Assembly: GCA_033239125.1 (NCBI GenBank)
Contig: BSWB01000004.1
Coordinates: 58,093,501 to 58,157,500, forward strand
From: Fagopyrum homotropicum
Taxonomy: Eukaryota; Streptophyta; Magnoliopsida; Caryophyllales; Polygonaceae
Length of the DNA: 64,000 bases
Reading direction: 5' to 3'
A model generated the notes under the pieces. That model was not told where the DNA came from. It was given only the letters and a program-made list of their open reading frames with translations, and made no database searches. The position numbers and the translations under genes were made by a program. Numbering within the stretch: the stretch's first letter is position 1; each line of letters starts with the position of its first letter. Positions 52,601-61,044 of the stretch are shown in pieces.

Positions 52601-55534
52601 TTCCGATGTTTCCTTAGAAGTTTCTAATGAGGTTGGATGGTTTGGAGAAGAATTAGAAGAAGTTGAAGAAGTATGCCGATCACCATCTTCCACGGCCAAA
52701 ATTACGGTCTCCTCTGGAGTTCCACGGCCGTAATATCCTCTGGAATGGAGGTTGATTTTGGTCGTGGAATCCACGGTCGTGGAATACAGAGTATGACCGT
52801 GGATTCGAGTATTTTCAGCCTCATCGTGGAGTTTCTCAAACTCCACTTCATACATCTCTTCTTGTGCTCCTAAGGCTTTAATTTCCTCTTTGCACTCTTC
52901 CTCTTCTCCTACATCGGTTAGACTCATAGTAATAACCTTTTGCAAAGGATCGTTAAAGAGAATTGCACTTACCTCTTCCCTAGATAAACCTTCTTCGTCT
53001 TGGACATTGTAAATATCCTCATCAAAGATTGGCTCCTTCACTAGAGTGGAAAGAACGAATTCTACTTTCTCTTCCCCAATATCAAAAGCGAGCCTCCCAT
53101 TCTTGCAATCGACCATGCAGCCAGAAGTTGCAAGAAACGGCCTTCCGAGTATGATCGGGACCGGACTATCCGCAGGAATGTCAAGCACGACAAAATCAAT
53201 GGGAATAAAGAACTTGCCTAGCTTGACCGGGACGTCTTCTACAATGCCGACGGGGCGAGTAATGGATCGATCCGCCATGTATAACGTCATCTTCACCGGT
53301 TTAGGGTCGCCTAAACCGATCTTCCTGCACAATGCAAGTGGTATGATGCTCATACTTGCTCCCAAGTCACATAAAGCGTCATATGTGACCTCTCCCACTC
53401 CAATGGGAATGCAAAATGACCCCGGATCTTTCAGCTTTGGGGGCATTTTCTCCTTCATAGTCTTGATGAGATCCGTAGAATCCGAACTCATCTTGACTTC
53501 ACCAAAATCTTCTAGCTTCCTCTTGTTAGAGAGGAGCTCCTTCAAGAACTTGCCATAAGCCGGCATACCTACAATGGCATCAATGAAAGGTATATTAATA
53601 TGCAGCTTGCTCATGAGTTCTATAAACTTACCAAATTGTTTATCTAGGCGCGCTCGCGCTCTAGATTGAGGGAACGGTAGGGGAGGTTTGAAAGCTGGAG
53701 GAGGAACATAGACGTCTTCCTTCTCCTTCCCCTTTTCTTTGCCCTTCTCTACGGGGACTTCAACGAACGTAGGCTGCGGATCGGTGGTAGTCACTCCGCT
53801 CCTAGTTGTAATCGCCATTACCCTTCCTTTAGGGTTGTCCTCCGTTTTTCCTGGAAGTTTCCCTTGATTTCTAGGAACTTCCTCCGCATGGTTGAACATT
53901 TGGTTTTCCAAAACCTTTTGAGCTTTGTCAACCTTAGAAATTTGATCATCAACCTTGATGATGCGGTTCTCCAACCCTTGAAGCTTTCCCAAGATTGTTT
54001 CCAACATAGGATCCGGCTTCTCCTTTCCCGTATTGTTTCCTCCATTTGATGATTGCCCCTGGCTTTTCAAAGGAGTAGAGGAAGAAGAGGGTGGAGTTAG
54101 TGAATTGGAATTGGAAGGATAGGAGTTACCGGAATTTTGTTGATTGGAGCGCCAATTGTTGTTGTTCGAACCCCGATTGTTGTTCCAATTGTTGTTGTTC
54201 CGGTTGTTGTTGTTTCCATTCCAATTGTTATTCCGGTTATTGTTCCGGTTATTGTTGTTGCGGTTGGTGTTATCACCGCCGTTGTTGTTGCCCAAATAGC
54301 CAACATCCTTCTCTTGTTGCTTTGGGAAGTTGGTCTTGATAGTCTCCTTCAACTCTTTGATCTCATTGTTGAGGGAGAAAATCTGATTTTGAGCTTCATG
54401 TGTGAGCTTTGCTCCTTGCTCCACACGATTTCCCTCCACTTTCCGGTGGGAATACTTCTCTATGACTCTTGCCTGCTTCTCAATGAAGTCCCAAGCGTCA
54501 TCTTCTCTCATGTCCATGAACGTTCCACATGAGAGGGATTGGAGGTTGAATTGCGTTCCCGCATCCAGCCCTTTGTAGTAAATCTCCAGTAAGGCAAGCT
54601 TGGATATGCCATGATGAGGGCAATCCAAGAGCAAATCCTGAAACCTTTCCCAAGATTGAAACAAACTTTCGTTAGGTCTCATAGAAAAAGCATTAATCTT
54701 ACCTCTAAGTTCCGCCGTTTTGGATGGCGGAAAGAATTTGGTGAGAAACTCTGCGGAGAGGTCTTCCCATGTTTCTAGTTTCCCACTAGGAAGAGCTTGG
54801 TACCAAGATAGCGCTTTCCCTTTCAAGGAGAAAAAGAAAGGTTTGAGCTTATAGCTGTTGGTAGTAGCGCTCTTCGGTCTCATCGTCTCCATCATACACT
54901 CAAAGTTTTGCAAGTGTTGGTGTGGAGATTCAGCGCTTGTACCGCCAAACTGACTTTGGCGAACAAGAGTGATAACTTGAGGGTTAAAGCTAAACCCTTG
55001 TACATCTTCAGCATCAAAATTCACACCTAAGCGGCGTGGTTGTTGTGTCGGATCCATCCGCTGGCCAAGAGTTCTCGGCTCATTATCCACACGTTCGACC
55101 CTCGCGTTCCTAGGTGGAATGCGGCGGTTAGCAGCTCCTTGTGGATTGAAAGGATTTATATTGATCGTGGGATCAATCTCTTCTAGCGGAGGCATGGAAG
55201 AATCACTATCATCGGTGGATGAGTGGTTTCTTCTTCTAGACCTTGTTCTCCTTCTCGAGGACTTCTTGCCCACCTTATCTTCAAGATCGCTCATTTTTAT
55301 CTTCATTTGGACGATCATGTCTTGTAGACCGTTAACTTGAGTTTGATGACGATCCATCTCATCCTGGAGGAGAGTCTCATTCCATCGGAGTTGAGCTTCT
55401 TTCTCCGCCAACTTTGTTTGAAGATTGTGCTCGTTTTCTTCAGCCATCTTCCTTTCCTTGCGCTTTTGCCTCAAGGTTTTCTCTAGCTCTTGATCAAGAG
55501 GTAAGAGATCTTTGGTGTTCCTAGACCTGCGCAT
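49661..55534 (-). CDS. C copy 1 Gag-Pol polyprotein, full length (1957 aa)
   Basis: One ORF. N-terminal coil (30-95), basic R/S tract (95-110), capsid (about 208-362, HQHLQNFECMMETMRP ... WERFQDLLLDCPHHG), Asn-rich NNRNNNW tract (415-461), protease (CDLGASMSIIP near 721, PIILGRPFLATSG near 800), spacer with CACGG motifs (about 910-948), RT (WRMCIDYRKLNN near 1130; catalytic FMDDFSVYG near 1238), RNase H (CDASD near 1385; YTDHAAIRYL near 1447; VADHLSRL), integrase HHCC finger (HCHSLPCGGH; CDACQR near 1637), DVWGVDFMG, IISDG near 1726, GQVE near 1762, C-terminus FPGKLKSRWTG. One odd residue: IISDGRSHF, where copy 2 and B have glycine after DG; this may harm integrase. No zinc knuckle and no chromodomain. 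Confidence 0.93.
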   Translation of the reverse strand: MRRSRNTKDLLPLDQELEKTLRQKRKERKMAEENEHNLQTKLAEKEAQLRWNETLLQDEMDRHQTQVNGLQDMIVQMKIKMSDLEDKVGKKSSRRRTRSRRRNHSSTDDSDSSMPPLEEIDPTININPFNPQGAANRRIPPRNARVERVDNEPRTLGQRMDPTQQPRRLGVNFDAEDVQGFSFNPQVITLVRQSQFGGTSAESPHQHLQNFECMMETMRPKSATTNSYKLKPFFFSLKGKALSWYQALPSGKLETWEDLSAEFLTKFFPPSKTAELRGKINAFSMRPNESLFQSWERFQDLLLDCPHHGISKLALLEIYYKGLDAGTQFNLQSLSCGTFMDMREDDAWDFIEKQARVIEKYSHRKVEGNRVEQGAKLTHEAQNQIFSLNNEIKELKETIKTNFPKQQEKDVGYLGNNNGGDNTNRNNNNRNNNRNNNWNGNNNNRNNNNWNNNRGSNNNNWRSNQQNSGNSYPSNSNSLTPPSSSSTPLKSQGQSSNGGNNTGKEKPDPMLETILGKLQGLENRIIKVDDQISKVDKAQKVLENQMFNHAEEVPRNQGKLPGKTEDNPKGRVMAITTRSGVTTTDPQPTFVEVPVEKGKEKGKEKEDVYVPPPAFKPPLPFPQSRARARLDKQFGKFIELMSKLHINIPFIDAIVGMPAYGKFLKELLSNKRKLEDFGEVKMSSDSTDLIKTMKEKMPPKLKDPGSFCIPIGVGEVTYDALCDLGASMSIIPLALCRKIGLGDPKPVKMTLYMADRSITRPVGIVEDVPVKLGKFFIPIDFVVLDIPADSPVPIILGRPFLATSGCMVDCKNGRLAFDIGEEKVEFVLSTLVKEPIFDEDIYNVQDEEGLSREEVSAILFNDPLQKVITMSLTDVGEEEECKEEIKALGAQEEMYEVEFEKLHDEAENTRIHGHTLYSTTVDSTTKINLHSRGYYGRGTPEETVILAVEDGDRHTSSTSSNSSPNHPTSLETSKETSEAPQGSLEAPKAMELKPLPTHLRYAFLGSNSTFPVIVSSELSIDEHEQLMIVLRKHRKAIGYTIEDLVGIKPSLCMHKILMEEDFRTSRQPQRRLNPTMKEVVKKEILKLLDAGIIYPISDSKWVSPVQVVPKKGGMTVITNKNNELIPTRTVTGWRMCIDYRKLNNATRKDHFPLPFIDQMLERLAQHSYFCYVDGYSGFFQIPIHPDDQEKTTFTCPWGTFAYRRMPFGLCNAPATFQRCMMAIFSEYVEEIMEVFMDDFSVYGSSFNDCLSNLSLVLQRCEDTNLVLNWEKCQFMVKEGIVLGHLVSSRGIEVDKAKIETIEKLPPPISVKGIRSFLGHAGFYRRFIQDFSKISKPLTNLLMKDAVFEFSQECLDAFNTIRQALISAPIIQPPDWTLPFEIMCDASDVAIGAVLGQRKEGRTHAIYYASKTLDEAQLNYATTEKEFLAIVYAIDKFRSYLVGAKVIIYTDHAAIRYLLAKKDAKPRLIRWILLLQEFDLEIRDKKGSENSVADHLSRLTHLEDDHLPIDDSFPDEHLHIIEECIKVISKGNEPWFADFVNYLVCQEIPPGLSYAQRKKFFRDVREYHWNEPLLFKRGPDGIIRRCVPEDEMQSVIRHCHSLPCGGHASSNKTSAKVLQSGFYWPTLFKDVQSFVSCCDACQRTGNISRRNEMPLNNIQEVEIFDVWGVDFMGPFPSSCGNQYILLAVDYVSRWVEAIASPTNDAMVVVKFFNKTIFPRFGTPRTIISDGRSHFIARRFEALLTKYGVTHKIATPYHPQTSGQVEISNREIKGILEKTVSKTRKDWSLKLDDALWAYRTAYKTPIGTTPYNLVYGKSCHLPVELEHKAFWAIKWLNFGMKEAGEKRLLDINEMDELRLNAYENAKIYKERAKRWHDKHIIPKDFQEGDQVLLFNSRLRLFPGKLKSRWTGPFLIKRIFPHGAVEVWGEASGSFKVNGQRLKKYSPELQAEEFAPTALE
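52689..52805. repeat. Motif cassette (CACGG type) inside C gag-pol
   Basis: CCACGGCCAAAATTACGGTC, TTCCACGGCCGTAATATC, GGTCGTGGAATCCACGGTCG and GACCGTGGATTC in the spacer between protease and RT, in frame. B has its own motif type at the same spacer. Confidence 0.75.
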
Positions 55535-55611
55535 GCACTCAAAGAAAAATCAAATAACGAGAGCAAGCTCCCAAGCTTGACAACCGGCTACCGGATTCGG
55601 ACGAAGCCAAA

Positions 55612-55629
55612 TCCCCGGCAACGGCGCCA
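55612..55629 (-). other. C copy 1 primer-binding site, tRNA-Asp
   Basis: TCCCCGGCAACGGCGCCA on the + strand, i.e. TGGCGCCGTTGCCGGGGA on the element strand, 6 bases from the LTR. Confidence 0.94.
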
Positions 55630-55635
55630 AAAACT

Positions 55636-57311
55636 TGTTCGCCCCTAGAGGTGTGTGCAAATAAGCTTTAAATTTATAAAACTAGAATCAAGCAAGCGAA
55701 CCCGCAGTGTACGGATCGACGTAGATTAGCAAGAATTCCAGAGTATCGAACACAGGGATTTGGGTGGAACGAACTCGATCGCAGGTTATCAAGCAAGTGA
55801 ATATGGGAGTTTGCAAATTATCGGGAAAACAACAATCCTAAAGATCCAAGTATCCAGCTGTGGCAATCGATTCAAGATATACTAATGATATAAAGACAGA
55901 GTCGAGATATGCAAGGGTATACTAATGTAAGGTAATCGTACGGTTGAGGTTCCAAAAACCTTATGTAATTCACCTAAAAGACACTCCCTATACAGGTTGT
56001 TGAGGCTCAATATAGAAAGATTCTAAAGGCAAGGATTAGTATCAAATACCCAAACTTATAATCTAAAGATCAAGACTAACTTATCCGATTGAGGTTGTTG
56101 AGGCTCACAATCGAGGTAGAGGTTGTTGAGGCTTCACTACCACCTAGAAAAGACAAGTCTAAACTAAGTTAAAGCAAATCTTTAACTTTGGATTAAAGTA
56201 AAAGCAGGCTCGTAGACTTAAGGAAAATCACGGTTAGTTCTTGAGATTCCACGGTCGTGGAACTCAAGAACAGCCCGTGATTTAGGGTTGTCGGCGATAA
56301 TTCTCTAACTCTCAGGGTCTAATCTGTTTACGATCGATCTATCATCATCTAAGCCACAACTATCAACCCTTCACCTTAGAATTGTTAAGGGTTTTTAGCC
56401 AATAACTGTCATATTGATATTGATTCAAGAATTAAAAGATAAAAGATGAAAACTTTCAAGAACTATCAATAATCTTCAAGTGAATCTCAGAATCACAATC
56501 AAGAACAAGTGTTTACCTAAAGATTCAAAACGGACCAAGCAATCACAATCTTTAGGAAAGAAGAGAAACGGGATGTCAATCCGATTCTGAATCAAACCTA
56601 AACAAGAAGAGAGATCTTCTTGCAAAATCCTCCAAGAACTTCGACCTTCCACAAACACGAAGATCACAAACAGCAACTCTTCAATATGAACTTTGATCTT
56701 CAATGAGATCTCCAAATTACCTCCAAGATGAGGGTTTTTGCGTTTTGCCGCTAAGCGAGGGTTGAAAGGTCGTAAGCGAGGTGACGGAATCTTGCCTCAT
56801 CCGTCTATTTTATAATGCAGGGCAAAATGTCGGCCCGGCCCAATCTTCAAAAGATCGTGGCTTCGAAACATGGCGAAAAGATTCGCCAAAATCACGGTCG
56901 TGGAATCTTTTCACGACCGTAATTTAGGGCGTGGAAACTACTACGGTTAGTTCCACGGCCGTAATATCCCCTGGAATGAACATCGAATTCTGACTTGGTT
57001 TCCACGGCCGTAATTTAGGGTAAGAGCGTGGTTTTTGGCCTTCATTCGTGCATTCCTCAATCTAAGACTCCAAATTGCTTCCAAAAAGTGTCTTCGATCT
57101 ATGGACATATCAACTCAACTCTCCTTTGCTCGATTCCGTTCGGAAATAGCTCCAAATCACCTATAATCAACATAGAACTCGTGTAGACATCCATATCGAC
57201 AATATAGGCAATACTAGCTCACATATGCACAAAGCTCAATCAAAGACTATCAATATGAATCAAATACGATTAGAAAACGTGCCTAAAATATCACAATATT
57301 TCATGCTAACA
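55636..57311 (-). mobile_element. C LTR 2 (1,676 bp), shared middle LTR
   Basis: Acts as 5' LTR for copy 1 and 3' LTR for copy 2. By eye it differs from LTR 1 at about three sites (two near 55703-55707, one near 55982). Cassettes at 56224-56283 and 56889-57033; TATA-like box at about 56805-56815 (- strand). Confidence 0.93.
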
Positions 57312-58646
57312 AATAACCCCATACTTAGCACTTGCTTGTCCCTAAGCAAGGTCTTTCAAAAAGTTTTAAACAAGGGTTAGGATGAAATATGTGTACCTTC
57401 TTTTGGATGGAAGTGACTTCTAAAGAATAGATCATTCTCAAACCTTGCTTCAATCGTTTTTCAAACTTTCACACACTTGATTAGAGAGTAAAAGGCAAAG
57501 AAAACTCATGAATCAATTTAACTTCCAAACAAGCATTATAACCTTCAAATATTATCAAAATCAATCATAAGAACTTCAATTTAGATCACCAAGCCATATA
57601 ACATTCTTTTGATCTTAAGGACTTTCAAAGAAAAGGTCTAGAGTATGGAAGGGAAGGGAAAACTTTAAGGGAGAGTGGTGCATAAATCCGGGAAAGTGGA
57701 CAACTACCTTCTTCTTCTTTTGCGGTTTCCGCAACACTTCACTTAGAGCTTTGCTCTCTTCTTTTTCGACTTTACTTTTGGAGTTATGGATAGAGGTGCA
57801 CAAAAACCGAAGCCTAGGAGATTGGCGTTTCTCAAAATTGCAAGAGATGCCTCAAACCCTTAGCGCACATACCATAATCCGCTAGGAATATCGCTCAATC
57901 CGACTTTGGCAAGACACAAACACCCGGCTATGTGAATGGTGCCGAGTTACTCATCGTCATGATTGACTTCCCCAAACTTATAATTTCTTTCTATTCGATT
58001 GATTGCAAATAATTGCTCTCATGGCCCTCCCACATCAAACATGCCTTGTTCTCATTCACTTCTCCAAATTCCCGGATAGGTAAGGGAGGCTAATATTTCA
58101 ATGAGGAGCTAGATGATCAAAGAAAGAAGAAAGAAAGTATCGAATTGCCTTAATCATTTCAACAAGAAGTATAGGAACTTATAATGTGATTTCAACTTCA
58201 ATCTCTCAACATGATTTAGGTAACGTTTTCACATTATAAAGTTTGCAAAAGAGGTAAAATTCATTCATTCAAATTCTTTTCAATTTACAATCCTTTTAAG
58301 CATGCAATTGTCATCAAACTCAATTCACAAGTAGTGATTATCATGGAAATCATCTCAATTCATTAGAAGCACAAAATTTTCAAAATTTTTCAATTTTTAT
58401 GGGTTTTTCAAGTCACTTTTCATGCAATGCAAGAATGAAACGTGTAACATATAATGAACATGCAATGATAGTCTCGTAATGGAAGCAACATATAGAGTAG
58501 AGTTATTACAAACATTTAGTACATTCCACCCCATACTTAGGGCGAACATTGTCCCTAATGTTCACAAGAAAGAACAAAAGAAAGCAAAAGAAAAAGAAAC
58601 TCACAAGTGGTGGCGGGAATGTCTAAAACAAACTGTCATGCATCGA
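57312..58646 (-). other. C copy 2, 3' non-coding: PPT, hairpin modules, conserved block
   Basis: Repeats 45928-47262 with a handful of substitutions. Hairpins at 57331-57350 and 58544-58563; conserved block at 57785-57982. No gene. Confidence 0.78.
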
Positions 58647-60215
58647 TCACTGCGGCGGCGGTGGTGGTGGGAATGGAGAGAAACTCGGATCATAGAACCG
58701 CCCAAACTGCTGGCGGTAGACGTCCCTCATCATGTGGTCGAGGTCGTCTAGGCGTCCGTCTCTAGCATCCGCCCGGATCTCTAGTGCTCCGACTCTCTCT
58801 GAAAGTCCGGTAGCCCAATCCGGCATCTGCTCGTACCATCCCGGGGGGTGACCATACCATGCGGGGGCATCGGCTGGTGCTGGTGCTGGTGGTGGCGGTG
58901 GTGCTGCTGGCTGCGTCGTGGACCAAGGAGGGGGTGTATCGTACCAAGTGGGAGGTGTAGTCATCCACGTGGGCCTCTCACTCACGCTGGCGCGGCGAGA
59001 TGACGAGCCTGAAGCTCTAGCTGGGCGTGGAGAGCGTCTAGGTACATCCGGGGCCGCTTCCGGCTGATCCGGAAACGAGCCGAACTCCTGCTCCGCTCCT
59101 CCACCACTCTCGTACTGCTCTCCCATCTCCTCCTCATCTACAACTGGCGGTGGAACGTAAAGGGGAGCTCCTAGCCTGTTCGCATGCATCGCAGCGAACG
59201 TCTCCTTCCAATTGTGGCGTCCCGCCACAATGGAATACTCCGGCAGCCACTCAATACCCCTGCCTGTCCTACTCTCCCAGGGCATGCCCGCATAAGGCGG
59301 ACCTCTATGTGTGGGGAAGATGAGTCCCCTAACCATGAACGCATGTAATCCTAGAGGTACGGCGGGTATGCGGGTGCAACCAGAAAAATCCACTCCGAAT
59401 GTCCTAGCTATGTGGGTCACTATCCCTCCATAACCAATGTTCCCCTTCCTCTTGTTCTTCAATTTACTCATTGTAGCCGCCAAAAGAGTAGCACAATCTG
59501 CGCGGCGACCGTAGAGCATACAGTATAGCAGGAATAGCTCATCCGTCTTGATCTTTTGGGGCGTCTCCGTCCTAGGAAAGAGACACTCCGAAAGAACACG
59601 GTGAGCTATCTTCAAGGCTAGATGGTACATCAATCTAGCCTTGGTATCAGCGGGTTGCCAACGGTCCTCGTCGGCGTAGATCATGGCTACCTCCTCCCAG
59701 AAATCCTTAGGGTAGATACCGCTAGGGAATCGACCATTGTAGGTCTCATGGAACCCGAAAATGGCTCCAAACTCAACTATACTCAACTGGTAGTCTCGAT
59801 TCATGAGACGGAAGGAGACAGTCCTATCAACATGGCTGTGCTCGAAAGACGTCACAACCTCTCGGGTGATCTCCTCATAGGCATCTTCACGAATGTTCGT
59901 GAAGACGGTCAATCCGGCTCTATCCAAGAGCAATGTAAGATCGTCAACTATGTTGAGAGGATGTAGATCCTCCAACAACAAATACCTAGGGCCAATCACT
60001 GCCCTCTTCTCTATCTTCTCAAATGCAGCTAGGTGGTCATCATGTATGGTTGGGATGCTAGGGTGAGGTGGTGAAGATGGAGGTGAAGGTGAGGATGGTG
60101 GTGAGGGAGATGAGGGTGGTGGTGCCCTAGATGTGGAGGGGTTGCCCTTTCTTTTCTTATTTTGGTCTCCTTTCTTCTCCTTTATCCTTCCCGAAACTCT
60201 CCTTACGAAATCCAT
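58647..60215 (-). CDS. C copy 2 ORF1 (Athila ORF-1 type, 522 aa)
   Basis: Intact and same length as copy 1, with three residue differences (DDLTLLLD, NIREDAYEE, GGIVTHIARTFG here). In B the third site also reads THIA, so the K in copy 1 is probably the derived state. Role unknown; see copy 1 for domain order. Confidence 0.85.
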   Translation of the reverse strand: MDFVRRVSGRIKEKKGDQNKKRKGNPSTSRAPPPSSPSPPSSPSPPSSPPHPSIPTIHDDHLAAFEKIEKRAVIGPRYLLLEDLHPLNIVDDLTLLLDRAGLTVFTNIREDAYEEITREVVTSFEHSHVDRTVSFRLMNRDYQLSIVEFGAIFGFHETYNGRFPSGIYPKDFWEEVAMIYADEDRWQPADTKARLMYHLALKIAHRVLSECLFPRTETPQKIKTDELFLLYCMLYGRRADCATLLAATMSKLKNKRKGNIGYGGIVTHIARTFGVDFSGCTRIPAVPLGLHAFMVRGLIFPTHRGPPYAGMPWESRTGRGIEWLPEYSIVAGRHNWKETFAAMHANRLGAPLYVPPPVVDEEEMGEQYESGGGAEQEFGSFPDQPEAAPDVPRRSPRPARASGSSSRRASVSERPTWMTTPPTWYDTPPPWSTTQPAAPPPPPAPAPADAPAWYGHPPGWYEQMPDWATGLSERVGALEIRADARDGRLDDLDHMMRDVYRQQFGRFYDPSFSPFPPPPPPQ

Positions 60216-60986
60216 TTCTGTTCAAAATTACGGTCTGTTCTTCGAAAACCACGGCCGTGGAACCTCCAGAGACCGTAATTCTAGACAAAATCTTGTGAAT
60301 CTCAGCAAATTCACCCAATCTCACCACAACAAGCAGTCCTAATCTAATTTCTTCCAATCTTTATCAGTTCTTCCTAAAAATCTATGGCAAAAACGAACCA
60401 AATCCACTAGAATCGAAGAGAAGGAAATAACCTTTTTTTTCGGATTGAAAAATCCAAAATGCGGGTTTGTTGATCATTTTCCACTCGATTTGTTGCTTGA
60501 ATCTTGTTCGTGGTTGGATTTGCTGCAGTTTAGGACGAAGAATCGTTGAAAACGATTAGAAAATGAAGAATTTGGAGAGGGTTCGTGTTTTCGGTATCTA
60601 GGTCGTGGAATTGGGGAAGGATTGTGGTGTTTTTGTGATGAAGTGTGGCTTTTGTACTCGCAGGCAAAATTTCAAAAATCACGGTCTGTCGGGGCATTCC
60701 ACGGCCGTGGAAATGTACGGACCCGTGGTTTTGGTGATTTTTCACAGGCTTTTGAGAATTACGGTCACTGTAGCTATGACGACCGTGATTTAGACCGTGG
60801 AACCCTCTGTAAAGCTTCAAAGTCCAAATTTCGTCGCTTTTCTTTGACATTATCCCTCCTTTCTCCTTTTCCATCATTCCTACAACCAAAAACACGAACA
60901 TACCGGAAGAAATCGAGGCGAAACAAAGCGAAAACGTCTATTCTAAACTAATCTATGAATCGAAAACAAAAACGAGAATGCAATAC
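60216..60986 (-). other. C copy 2 spacer between pol and ORF1, with cassettes
   Basis: Counterpart of 48832-49601 with a 1-base longer T-run near 60432. Cassettes at 60226-60280 and about 60675-60803; here the later sites read ACGGTCACTG and GACGACCGTG, closer to the motif than in copy 1. No gene. Confidence 0.65.
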
Positions 60987-61012
60987 CTTGGGTTGCCTCC
61001 CAAGAAGCGCTT
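60987..61012 (-). other. Conserved post-pol palindrome and hairpin, C copy 2
   Basis: Identical to 49602-49627: AAGCGCTT next to CTTGGG-AGGCAA-CCCAAG and GTATTGC. Confidence 0.72.
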
Positions 61013-61044
61013 TGTTTAAGGTCCGTAGCTAGACCAATCTCGCA

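Noticed and set aside
54091..54532. + strand ORFs rich in Val/Ile/Cys opposite C gag, looking like membrane proteins
   Set aside because: They are antisense readings of the AAC-rich Asn tract of Gag; the same happens opposite B gag at 32315-32680.
47263..60215. ORF1 as an envelope glycoprotein
   Set aside because: No signal peptide, transmembrane segment or cysteine-rich ectodomain is visible; only its position after pol suggests env.
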